In this document: positions 1 to 6,391 of the stretch, piece by piece | Numbering within the stretch: position 1 is the stretch's first letter | Layout: every line of letters starts with the position of its first letter | Source of the DNA: Promethearchaeota archaeon | Lineage (GTDB): Archaea > Asgardarchaeota > Lokiarchaeia > Sigynarchaeales > SOKP01 | Length of the DNA stretch: 6,616 bases | Reading direction: 5' to 3' | Assembly: GCA_030620005.1 (NCBI GenBank) | Contig: JAUXAJ010000284.1 | Coordinates: 1-6,616, forward strand | Program-made: the position numbers and the translations under genes | Notes under the pieces: generated by a model | Told to the model about the DNA's origin: nothing | Databases searched by the model: none | The model's input: the letters and a program-made list of their open reading frames with translations, nothing else

Positions 1-2
1 AT

Positions 3-2576
3 CCCGACGGTGGGGATGTAACTAATAAGGGTGTAGGTGACATATTTGCAGATTTCCCTGATACCAAATACGCAGCAAGTTTTCATGAGTTTAATGTCGT
101 TGATTTTTCAAATATAAACGGCACAAAAATAAGTGGAACTCTTGATTCGTTCAAATCAATGGACACTGATAGATATTTGGCTCAATCTAAAACAAATAAT
201 TTGACTTTAATGATGAATTTTGAATTAACTAATATTGCAAACTTCACAGAGTTTTATGAATTTGCGAAAAATTACCCTACTGAATGGGAGGACGATCATG
301 CGAATATATTTTATGGATTTGATATTAAATTATCAACGAATATAAGCGATACGAGCATTATTCAGAATGCTGATTTATGGCTATATAATCATACTTATAA
401 TAAATGGGAAAATGGTTCTGATGCTTTTGATGTTATAAGAGAGAACGAAAATTTTTATACCCTTCCTATTAGGGATGCGGCTAGTAAGATGATGTTTTTC
501 GAAGCCATGAACAGAACAGATGAAATATATTCTTTAGATTTTAAAATTAACTATACTAGCAGTGGCGCACAATTTAACGTGTCAATCAATCAATTTACAA
601 TAAGTGTTCTTTTATCAGAAACAGTTCCAGAAATAGTGCTTTTTGATCCAACAGTACAAGAACAATATTATCCAATAAAGGCGGTACCTATTAATGGAAC
701 TACTAGTCCATATGGAGGTCAGTCGATAAACAATTTAAAATCGAACGATGATATTAATTATAGAGCTCAATCGGATACAAATAACCTTACAGTTGAATTT
801 GAGTATGATTTAGTCCCCTACTTGGATAGTTCATCATGGGATTTTGATTTAAATGATTATTATGTTTTATATCCTAATCCGGTAGTCGCTTCCATGCAAT
901 TAAAAATTAGTTCAAATGTTAGCATCGATAATCAAAATAATTTGACTACTGCTGTTTTAGAAATTTACAAGGGAGATTTTGATAGTATTTGGCTTGACTA
1001 CATTATACCTGGACAAAGATATTCAGATTGGGTAAATATAACAGGACAAAAAGAATTTGCTAATGGAAGAGAAAACCAAGAAGTAATAACTTTTAACCAT
1101 CTCCAAAATTGGCTTATTCTACAAGTGTTAAATTCAAGTACGGAAGGTTCAAATATTCTCAAGATGAGGTTAAGGTATGAATGGAATGGCTCTTTAGCTG
1201 GAACTTTCAACGTCTCGATTGATGAAATTAGCTTGACTCTTTCCATTCAAAACGCCATATCTTCTGATATAGCGTGTACAATAGGATTAGGATTAAATAG
1301 CGAAAATCTAAACCCTTCAGATATTAATTTACAAAACCTCGGGAAAAACGTACCAAATTCAGGTCCATGGAAATTAAATACAACAGATGGGACCCCAACA
1401 AATGGATTCTATGAATTCGAGGTAACTTCCCTTTGGCGTTCCATTAGTTTTGATGTTTATGGAGAATATGAAGTGTATAAACACGATGTCAAAATTAAAT
1501 TTATTGAAACTCCAGAGACGCAATATTTACTTGGCACGCACTATTATTCCGTAAACGTAACGAGCTGGGACGGAATACCATTAGAAGACCTTGAAATAAT
1601 ATTTGAAATCATCGATATTAATGATAAAGTTATTGTTGATGCTGCGGCAGTAACGAACGCTAATGGAACGGCATCTTCGTCTTTAAATTTCGAAAAGATT
1701 GGTAATAACTACTCGCTCATTGTTAAGTTTAACGAAGAAGGTTATTACTCTAGTTCTGAAATAATATCGAGTGAGTTCAGGGTGGTTAGTGAACTAATTT
1801 TAGGTGGAGAAGTCTTCTTAGAAGTTCTCCCCTCCTTATTAATCCTCTCGTTCGCTTTTGCCGGGATGATTACCATGAAAAAAAGATATACGAGCAAAAT
1901 GCGTGAATATTGGTCAGAAGAAGCTCAAATTTTAGACGATCTTTTAAAAATCTCTTACATCATGATAATACATAAAGAAATAGGATTAACTATTTATAAC
2001 AAGCAAATAGCGTTAGATCTGGATCCTGACCTCATAGGAGGTTTCATTACTGCTATATCACAATTTAGAAGCGAGATTAAAGAAGATACTTCAGACGCGA
2101 AAATAAGAAGAGGTTTTGAAATGGAGTATTACGATTTTAAGATAGTTCTCACAGATTCGGAGAACGCTCGAGTTGCGCTGATATTGGAAGGTACACCTTC
2201 TGACAAGCTAAAACTGAATCAATGGAACTTTACCGACGATTTTGAAAAGAAATTTGAAAAAATATTTAAACAAGATACGTTTAGTGGAGATATAACTCCA
2301 TTTAAAGCAACTGAGGAATTAGTTGAACAATCTTTTAATATTTCATTGACGTATCCACTTAAACTTGGAGAAGTTACCAAACAATTTCATTTGGATCCCT
2401 TAGAAAAAGCTCTATTAGATGTTGCTAAGGAAATTCTAAAAGAAAAGAAATTTTTCTTTATTTCGAGTTTGTTGAGTTTTGGAATAGCTGGAAGAAACGA
2501 GAGCAGAGATCAAATAGTAACCGCAATATTAAATCTAAAACGAAAGGGATTAATAGTTCCTATTACTATTGAATAA
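3..2576 (+). CDS. Receptor-like single-pass membrane protein with longin-like cytosolic domain (5' partial)
   Basis: The frame is open to the left edge, so 857 residues are visible and the true start is outside the window. The ATG at 159 sits inside a repeat unit and is not the start. In window numbering, residues about 38-205 and 230-417 are two copies of one beta-rich domain, both opening with INGT and sharing 'AQS.TNNLT'. A shorter related stretch follows, then an Ig-like domain at about 500-597 with an 'NANGTA' loop. Residues 605-625 form one transmembrane helix, followed by a basic KKRYTSK stop-transfer segment. Residues 643-787 resemble Asgard longin/roadblock-like domains ('DPDLIGGF..AI..F' at 674-687), and residues 797-857 look like a winged helix. 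About 21 N-x-S/T sequons lie outside the membrane and 3 inside, which fits a glycosylated ectodomain. I infer a surface sensor or adhesin with a cytosolic signalling or trafficking module; the ligand is unknown. The gene ends in tandem TAA TAA. The architecture is well supported, but the longin assignment is moderate and a different alpha/beta sensor fold is possible. Confidence 0.85.
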   Translation, partial: PDGGDVTNKGVGDIFADFPDTKYAASFHEFNVVDFSNINGTKISGTLDSFKSMDTDRYLAQSKTNNLTLMMNFELTNIANFTEFYEFAKNYPTEWEDDHANIFYGFDIKLSTNISDTSIIQNADLWLYNHTYNKWENGSDAFDVIRENENFYTLPIRDAASKMMFFEAMNRTDEIYSLDFKINYTSSGAQFNVSINQFTISVLLSETVPEIVLFDPTVQEQYYPIKAVPINGTTSPYGGQSINNLKSNDDINYRAQSDTNNLTVEFEYDLVPYLDSSSWDFDLNDYYVLYPNPVVASMQLKISSNVSIDNQNNLTTAVLEIYKGDFDSIWLDYIIPGQRYSDWVNITGQKEFANGRENQEVITFNHLQNWLILQVLNSSTEGSNILKMRLRYEWNGSLAGTFNVSIDEISLTLSIQNAISSDIACTIGLGLNSENLNPSDINLQNLGKNVPNSGPWKLNTTDGTPTNGFYEFEVTSLWRSISFDVYGEYEVYKHDVKIKFIETPETQYLLGTHYYSVNVTSWDGIPLEDLEIIFEIIDINDKVIVDAAAVTNANGTASSSLNFEKIGNNYSLIVKFNEEGYYSSSEIISSEFRVVSELILGGEVFLEVLPSLLILSFAFAGMITMKKRYTSKMREYWSEEAQILDDLLKISYIMIIHKEIGLTIYNKQIALDLDPDLIGGFITAISQFRSEIKEDTSDAKIRRGFEMEYYDFKIVLTDSENARVALILEGTPSDKLKLNQWNFTDDFEKKFEKIFKQDTFSGDITPFKATEELVEQSFNISLTYPLKLGEVTKQFHLDPLEKALLDVAKEILKEKKFFFISSLLSFGIAGRNESRDQIVTAILNLKRKGLIVPITIE
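114..1253 (+). repeat. Tandem duplication of an ectodomain unit inside the surface protein
   Basis: Two protein-level repeats are visible. Unit 1 spans bases about 114-617 and unit 2 about 690-1253. Both begin with INGT, then a glycine, then 'KS.D...Y.AQS.TNNLT', then an acidic-aromatic stretch. Each contains a 'KLSTN' or 'KISSN' strand and ends with 'FNVSI..' plus a hydrophobic strand. The copies have diverged at DNA level, so this is an old domain duplication rather than a recent repeat. A third, shortened copy may follow at about 1263-1500, but I cannot align it confidently. Confidence 0.75.
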
Positions 2577-2589
2577 TAATTATCGCAAT

Positions 2590-2655
2590 ACTTCTATTTT
2601 TATTAGAAATCTAAAATATATAAGAAAAGAAAAAAAAAAGAAATCCTATTTTTTT
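2590..2655. terminator. T-rich convergent terminator region
   Basis: Two converging genes end 69 bases apart. On the minus strand a run of ten T (bases 2639-2630) begins 6 nt after the TAG stop and continues T-rich to about 2614. On the plus strand there is a T5 run at 2597-2601 and a T7 run at 2649-2655, the latter within the last codons of the opposing gene. Archaeal termination commonly uses T tracts without a hairpin, and I see no convincing hairpin here. The role is inferred from position and composition. Confidence 0.5.
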
Positions 2656-4022
2656 GTGAAATACGCAAGTAACAAATGGAGGCCTATACCTATACCCCAT
2701 CCCGCTATTGCTATCGCACTCCACATGACTCCTGGAGCGAAAATTACGTTAATTATTACGAGATAAATGCATACAGGAATGTAAACACTGAGATGAAGTA
2801 TAAAAGTCCAAGTAAAGAAAACCGTAATTTGTTTAAGAACAATATAATAAATAGCTCCGTGAAAAACTAAACCTATTAGCCATCCCATGGCAGGATGGAT
2901 TATTAAGTTTATATCAATTCCTGCGTTAATCATGTCAATACTGATAAGAATTATCCCCCCGAAATAAATTAACACGTGTCCCATGAGTGAAAATCTCCAG
3001 AAAAGTAAATTATCTACTTTTATTCGTAATTCAAAATCCTCAAGATTTTTTTCAGCAAATTTCGCTCTTGCTTTTACTAATTCAGGATTAATGATCTGGT
3101 CAAATCTTAGTGTAATTACACCATGAATTACAATAATAATTCCCCATAGAACGAAAGGGTAAAATATCCATGATATCAGTAAGTACGAAAACGCAGATTT
3201 CATGTACATGTAAATAAGATAGATATTTATCGCACTATAAGAGACAACGTTAAATAAAAATCCTTTAATGACTGGTTTCATGTTTTCAAGATAATTTGTA
3301 AAAATATATGATAGTGCGTGAAGTCCAAGTATGACCCCCCAAGCAATCGTTCCATTAATGACATTGAGGTCGGCTCTTCCCGTAAGTGCTTCCAAACCTA
3401 ATAGTCCTTCAGGGCGATATATTAAGATGTTTCCCACGATAAAATATGCGGCATGCATTATTAGAAGCCAAAACTGGACTACTTTAACATTTGAATAGTA
3501 ATTTAATCTCTTTTCCGAATAATCGCCGTGTTTTTCTTTTAAGGCTTTCATTTCGTTATCGAAAACTTTTTCCCATGTAAGGAATCCAAAACCGTGGATT
3601 ACTATAGCAATGCCCCAAATGAATAAAGGCCATGTAAAAAATATTGTTTCTAAGGATACCATTATATTGATTGTAAGTATTAATACATTAACAATCACGT
3701 AAAACCACGCGTGGTAAATGAACAATATTCCGAAATAATGACCCCGCCTGATTTTAGAAAGATAGTTTATTTTATCCGTATACATCAAATAGGTTACGAC
3801 GTGAAATCCGTATCCTATGAGCCAACCCAGCATTGGTATGATTGGCCAGAAAGAGATTGAATTTTCAAATGTAACTGCCCAAATTACGATCAATAATAGC
3901 GAAACTGCCAAATAAACAAAGGAATGGAGCGTAAATAGGATTTTATTTGATAATAACAACGCTAATCCTTTTACCGGTTTTGTTTCGAGTTCGTCTTTTT
4001 TCATTAAATCGTTTTTACTCAT
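2646..4022 (-). CDS. Twelve-helix membrane protein of six tandem 2TM-type units
   Basis: This 458-residue integral membrane protein begins at ATG (4022-4020); a second ATG at codon 7 is possible. I see six two-helix units at about 28-85, 97-150, 182-245, 254-305, 340-397 and 400-455. Each second helix carries W-x6-H flanked by glycine: W67/H74, W136/H143, W228/H235, W293/H300, W381/H388, W442/H449. The first helices carry H-x3-[YF] (H33, H104, H190, H349, H410), with Asn258 replacing His in unit four. This pattern resembles the 2TM domain (Pfam 2TM), usually a single copy, sometimes fused to bacterial sensor proteins. Charged loops of about 30 residues follow units 2 and 4 (about 151-180 and 306-338). 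With the lysine-rich N-terminus they suggest N-in topology and a three-fold repeat of a 4-helix module. No enzymatic domain is attached. Function is unknown; binding of heme, metal or quinone by the intramembrane histidines is only inference. It is divergent from the methyltransferase gene and convergent with the surface-protein gene, so probably transcribed alone. Confidence 0.85.
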   Translation of the reverse strand: MSKNDLMKKDELETKPVKGLALLLSNKILFTLHSFVYLAVSLLLIVIWAVTFENSISFWPIIPMLGWLIGYGFHVVTYLMYTDKINYLSKIRRGHYFGILFIYHAWFYVIVNVLILTINIMVSLETIFFTWPLFIWGIAIVIHGFGFLTWEKVFDNEMKALKEKHGDYSEKRLNYYSNVKVVQFWLLIMHAAYFIVGNILIYRPEGLLGLEALTGRADLNVINGTIAWGVILGLHALSYIFTNYLENMKPVIKGFLFNVVSYSAINIYLIYMYMKSAFSYLLISWIFYPFVLWGIIIVIHGVITLRFDQIINPELVKARAKFAEKNLEDFELRIKVDNLLFWRFSLMGHVLIYFGGIILISIDMINAGIDINLIIHPAMGWLIGLVFHGAIYYIVLKQITVFFTWTFILHLSVYIPVCIYLVIINVIFAPGVMWSAIAIAGWGIGIGLHLLLAYFTKK

Positions 4023-4075
4023 CTTTTTGAAAATGTTATTTTTTTTGAAATATTAATTTAAGAGATCTCAAGGAT

Positions 4076-4083
4076 TATTTAAA
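4076..4083 (-). promoter_or_regulatory. Candidate archaeal TATA box for the 2TM-repeat gene
   Basis: Read on the minus strand, the box is TTTAAATA, preceded by a short T run. It lies 54 bases upstream of the ATG. Initiation about 25 nt downstream would give a leader of roughly 30 nt. A second AT-rich stretch at 4051-4062 could also serve and would give a very short leader. The region is so AT-rich that the choice between the two is uncertain. Confidence 0.35.
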
Positions 4084-4132
4084 AACTTAAGCAGTCTTTT
4101 TTTAATTATCAACAAAATTTTCCCCAGAATAA

Positions 4133-4142
4133 TTATAAAATA
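4133..4142 (+). promoter_or_regulatory. Candidate archaeal TATA box for the methyltransferase operon
   Basis: TTATAAAATA is centred about 26 bases upstream of the TTG start at 4164. This is the usual archaeal distance from TATA box to transcription start, so the transcript would begin at or next to the start codon (leaderless). No Shine-Dalgarno-like purine motif lies before the TTG, only A residues, which agrees with a leaderless message. The evidence is spacing and sequence only. Confidence 0.45.
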
Positions 4143-4163
4143 AAAGTTATTTATTAAAAAAAA

Positions 4164-5474
4164 TTGATAAATCCGATTTTAACTCTTCTAACGCGATTCA
4201 TTGAGAGAAAGCAAGTTGTATTAACTGAAAGCCAGAGAAAAAACCCTCAAATAGTTCATTACTATAACGAGATAGTTAGGTTTTGGAATAAATTGCACTT
4301 TATTATCAAAAAGACGATAAGATCCTTTAAACGTGTTGAAATTATTGATAAGGGTGTTATGGCTAAATATTTATATTCAACATATCGAATGATATGGGAA
4401 GGTGCATCTATTAAATCGCTCGTGAATGAATTAAATTTGTCAAAAAAATCGAAAATATGCCCTTTTTTAAAGAAAATAAAGACTTTTTCTTGGCAACGAG
4501 CCTTAGAGGGTAAATCAAGAGAAGAAAAATTGAGCATAGAAGAAGCGATACCTACTTTTGTTATAAAACATCTTTTACCAGTGATATCGTTTGATTTTTT
4601 GATGAAAAATGTTAGATTCATGAATTACCTCAAGTTACAAGACAAATGTGCTGTTCGCATTAGTAATTTATCGAGTTCATTGCACGATTCTGATGTTATT
4701 ATGAAGATTAAAAGCAATCTGAAAAAAAAGGGGATAGATATTTACAATGATCAAGACATATTGAATTTATTTCACGTTCCTATTAACAAAAAAAAATTAA
4801 TTCTTAGAAATAAGTGGTATCTAAGTGGCAATCTGATCTTTCAAGATAAAGCGTCTGCTGCAGTTGTTCAAGTTTTTGATCCAAAGCCAAATGATTTCAT
4901 TTGTGACATGTGTTCTGGCCCAGGAATGAAGAGTTCCTTGATTGCACAGCTTACAAATAATCGTGCAACGGTTATTGCGGCAGAATTCCATCCCGATAGA
5001 ACCATGCAGACAAAAAAATTGCTTTATCGTTTGAACGTGCTTAACAATCATCTCATTAATACTGATAGCATCAAATTGCCCATTCGTTTTGAAAGCCAAT
5101 TTGATAAAGTCTTACTTGACGCTCCTTGCACTGGAAGTGGAAGTTTTTTAGCGAATCCGGAATTAAAGTGGCGTCAAAACGAGCAATTTCTACATCAGAA
5201 CGTTGTTCTTCAAAAAAAATTATTGACGAGCGCTATCAAGTTTTTAAAACCTGGCGGAGTTTTGGTATATTCAACATGTAGTCTTTATCCCGAAGAGGGA
5301 GAATTACAGATTTTGGATGTTATAACAGATTTAGTACCAATGAAGTTACCGGATTGGTTTTCGCCCAGTTATGAAATTGATAACTTTAATATCCCGGGAA
5401 CTGGAAGGGTTTTTCCATTTACACATCAAACGCAAGGTTTCTTTATCGGAAAGTTCAAAAAAAAGGATGAATAA
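4164..5474 (+). CDS. RsmB/NSUN-family RNA (cytosine-C5) methyltransferase
   Basis: SAM-dependent enzyme that methylates C5 of cytosine in rRNA or tRNA; the target cannot be read from sequence. In the C-terminal catalytic domain (about 215-433), motif I is DMCSGPGMK (248-256), a variant of the usual D.CAAPGGK. An acidic residue ends the second strand (E274), D301 lies in the next motif, and motif IV is LDAPCTGSG (318-326) with Cys322. 'KPGG' is at 362-365, motif VI is YSTCSLYPEE (369-378) with nucleophile Cys372, and the family's C-terminal 'GR.FP..H.T.GFF' is at 414-427. Both cysteines of the two-cysteine mechanism are present, so it should be active. Residues 1-140 are helical and resemble an RsmB/NusB-type RNA-binding extension, assigned loosely. 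The start is TTG at 4164: an in-frame stop lies at 4155-4157, and the first in-frame ATG is codon 66, which would cut the N-terminal domain. It is the first gene of an apparent two-gene operon. Symbols such as trm4 or rsmB are withheld because the substrate is unknown. Confidence 0.92.
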   Translation: MINPILTLLTRFIERKQVVLTESQRKNPQIVHYYNEIVRFWNKLHFIIKKTIRSFKRVEIIDKGVMAKYLYSTYRMIWEGASIKSLVNELNLSKKSKICPFLKKIKTFSWQRALEGKSREEKLSIEEAIPTFVIKHLLPVISFDFLMKNVRFMNYLKLQDKCAVRISNLSSSLHDSDVIMKIKSNLKKKGIDIYNDQDILNLFHVPINKKKLILRNKWYLSGNLIFQDKASAAVVQVFDPKPNDFICDMCSGPGMKSSLIAQLTNNRATVIAAEFHPDRTMQTKKLLYRLNVLNNHLINTDSIKLPIRFESQFDKVLLDAPCTGSGSFLANPELKWRQNEQFLHQNVVLQKKLLTSAIKFLKPGGVLVYSTCSLYPEEGELQILDVITDLVPMKLPDWFSPSYEIDNFNIPGTGRVFPFTHQTQGFFIGKFKKKDE

Positions 5475-5482
5475 TACCAATT

Positions 5483-6295
5483 ATGGTTGACAGAAAAAGG
5501 AAGTTCTGGACGGTCGGACAAATAGACGCAACTGGCGTGAGGGGGCCTCATGAAAAAGAACTTGAAGATATAAGCATCGCTAAATATTCTATATTTACCA
5601 ATATTGATATGAACAAACTTAAGACGATCGTGGAAGAAGATCTCGGAGGAAAAATCGAAAATATTGGATTTAACGAAGATTGGTGCATAACTATTGAGAT
5701 GTTTCCTGAAGTGACGATTCACATGGCTTATTCCTACTTTGGAGACGAATTTGGTGATGGTATAGAAGCGGAATTCAAGTTTTATTTCTCGGGAGAGCGT
5801 GCTACATGGGTTCCCGGGGAAGACAGCGCAACTTATATCGATATCGTAATAAATTTTATTGAAAAGTTGTTAAAAAAAGAAGAACCATTTGAAAAGGACC
5901 ATGATAACAAGTCAGAATTAATGCAAAAGGTTCTTATCCAAAGGAATGAGCCATTCGAACTCCTAAAGGAAGCGGATAAAGACGGATTAGCAGAATTTAT
6001 GGGCGCAAAGGTATGGAAAACCACTGACGGCTGGAAGATTAAAAGAGAAATCTTCCCTAAAATGTATATTGAGTTAACATGGAGTAAAGAAAACGGGCTC
6101 GATATTTCGTTCTCAGGCGAAAAACTTCCAACCATGAGTAGTTATCACGTAGAATTTATAGGGATCTTTACGATAAACCATGTTTTAAGATATATTACCG
6201 TGAAAAACGAGGATAAAGAATTGCCACACATTTGCTACCTGATGTTTTCAAGATTATTCACGAAAGAAAAAAATTGGAACCACAGACGATTCTAA
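5483..6295 (+). CDS. Unrecognised soluble protein made of a duplicated domain
   Basis: A 270-residue protein with no signal peptide or membrane segment, rich in acidic and aromatic residues, so probably cytosolic. I do not recognise its family. It contains two diverged copies of one alpha/beta-looking domain, at about 41-130 and 157-239. The shared landmarks in order are G-[GA]-K-[IV] (55-58; 174-177), Trp67/Trp184, then at identical spacing E-x-F-P (72-75; 189-192), then F-S-G-E (102-105; 210-213), then a hydrophobic helix. The N-terminal about 30 residues contain a basic start and 'VRGPHEKE'. The C-terminus is helical and basic. The ATG at 5483 is secure because an in-frame TGA lies at 5468-5470. 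It begins 8 nt after the methyltransferase stop, with no good Shine-Dalgarno at normal distance, so co-transcription and perhaps translational coupling are likely. A link to RNA modification is inferred from position only. No catalytic motif is visible. Confidence 0.85.
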   Translation: MVDRKRKFWTVGQIDATGVRGPHEKELEDISIAKYSIFTNIDMNKLKTIVEEDLGGKIENIGFNEDWCITIEMFPEVTIHMAYSYFGDEFGDGIEAEFKFYFSGERATWVPGEDSATYIDIVINFIEKLLKKEEPFEKDHDNKSELMQKVLIQRNEPFELLKEADKDGLAEFMGAKVWKTTDGWKIKREIFPKMYIELTWSKENGLDISFSGEKLPTMSSYHVEFIGIFTINHVLRYITVKNEDKELPHICYLMFSRLFTKEKNWNHRRF

Positions 6296-6304
6296 ACTCA
6301 TCCC

Positions 6305-6328
6305 TTTATTTATTTATTTATTTATTTA
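6305..6328 (+). repeat. (TTTA)6 microsatellite at a convergent gene end
   Basis: Six perfect copies of TTTA, flanked by TCCC on the left and GGGA on the right, start 10 bases after the TAA of the upstream plus-strand gene. The 96-base spacer at 6296-6391 otherwise holds only AT-rich sequence. The tract may act as the T-rich terminator of the plus-strand operon, with the TCCC/GGGA flanks able to pair weakly. On the minus strand the T-rich stretch at about 6372-6348 could terminate the opposing gene. Termination is inferred from position and composition. Confidence 0.7.
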
Positions 6329-6391
6329 GGGAGATGTAGTTCAAAGTTAAAAAATAAAGAAATAAAAGGAAATATAAGAGCTGGAATTATA

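Noticed and set aside
998..1246. 82-codon minus-strand ORF inside the surface-protein gene
   Set aside because: It lies entirely within a well-supported coding region on the other strand and its translation shows no domain or membrane pattern of its own.
2569..2870. Two short plus-strand ORFs overlapping the end of the 2TM-repeat gene
   Set aside because: Both lie mainly antisense to the last helices of the 2TM protein, whose conserved W-x6-H pattern shows that strand is the coding one.
4062..4069. Palindrome GAGATCTC in the divergent intergenic region as an operator
   Set aside because: Only 8 bp, it does not extend on either side, and such a palindrome is expected about once in a few hundred bases.
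4262..4621. 119-codon minus-strand ORF (and another at 4821-5099) inside the methyltransferase gene
   Set aside because: Antisense shadows of a gene with clear catalytic motifs; the translations show no recognisable features.
5463..5482. Shine-Dalgarno site for the duplicated-domain gene
   Set aside because: The only purine motif (AAGGAT) lies about 16 nt from the ATG, too far for normal use, and is part of the preceding coding sequence.
5426..6135. Minus-strand ORFs of about 100 codons opposite the duplicated-domain gene
   Set aside because: The plus strand carries an internal duplication conserved at protein level, which supports it as the coding strand.
6299..6336. Hairpin formed by TCCC and GGGA flanking the TTTA tract as an intrinsic terminator
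   Set aside because: Only four contiguous pairs close a 24-base loop, too weak for a confident hairpin; the T-rich tract alone is the better terminator candidate.
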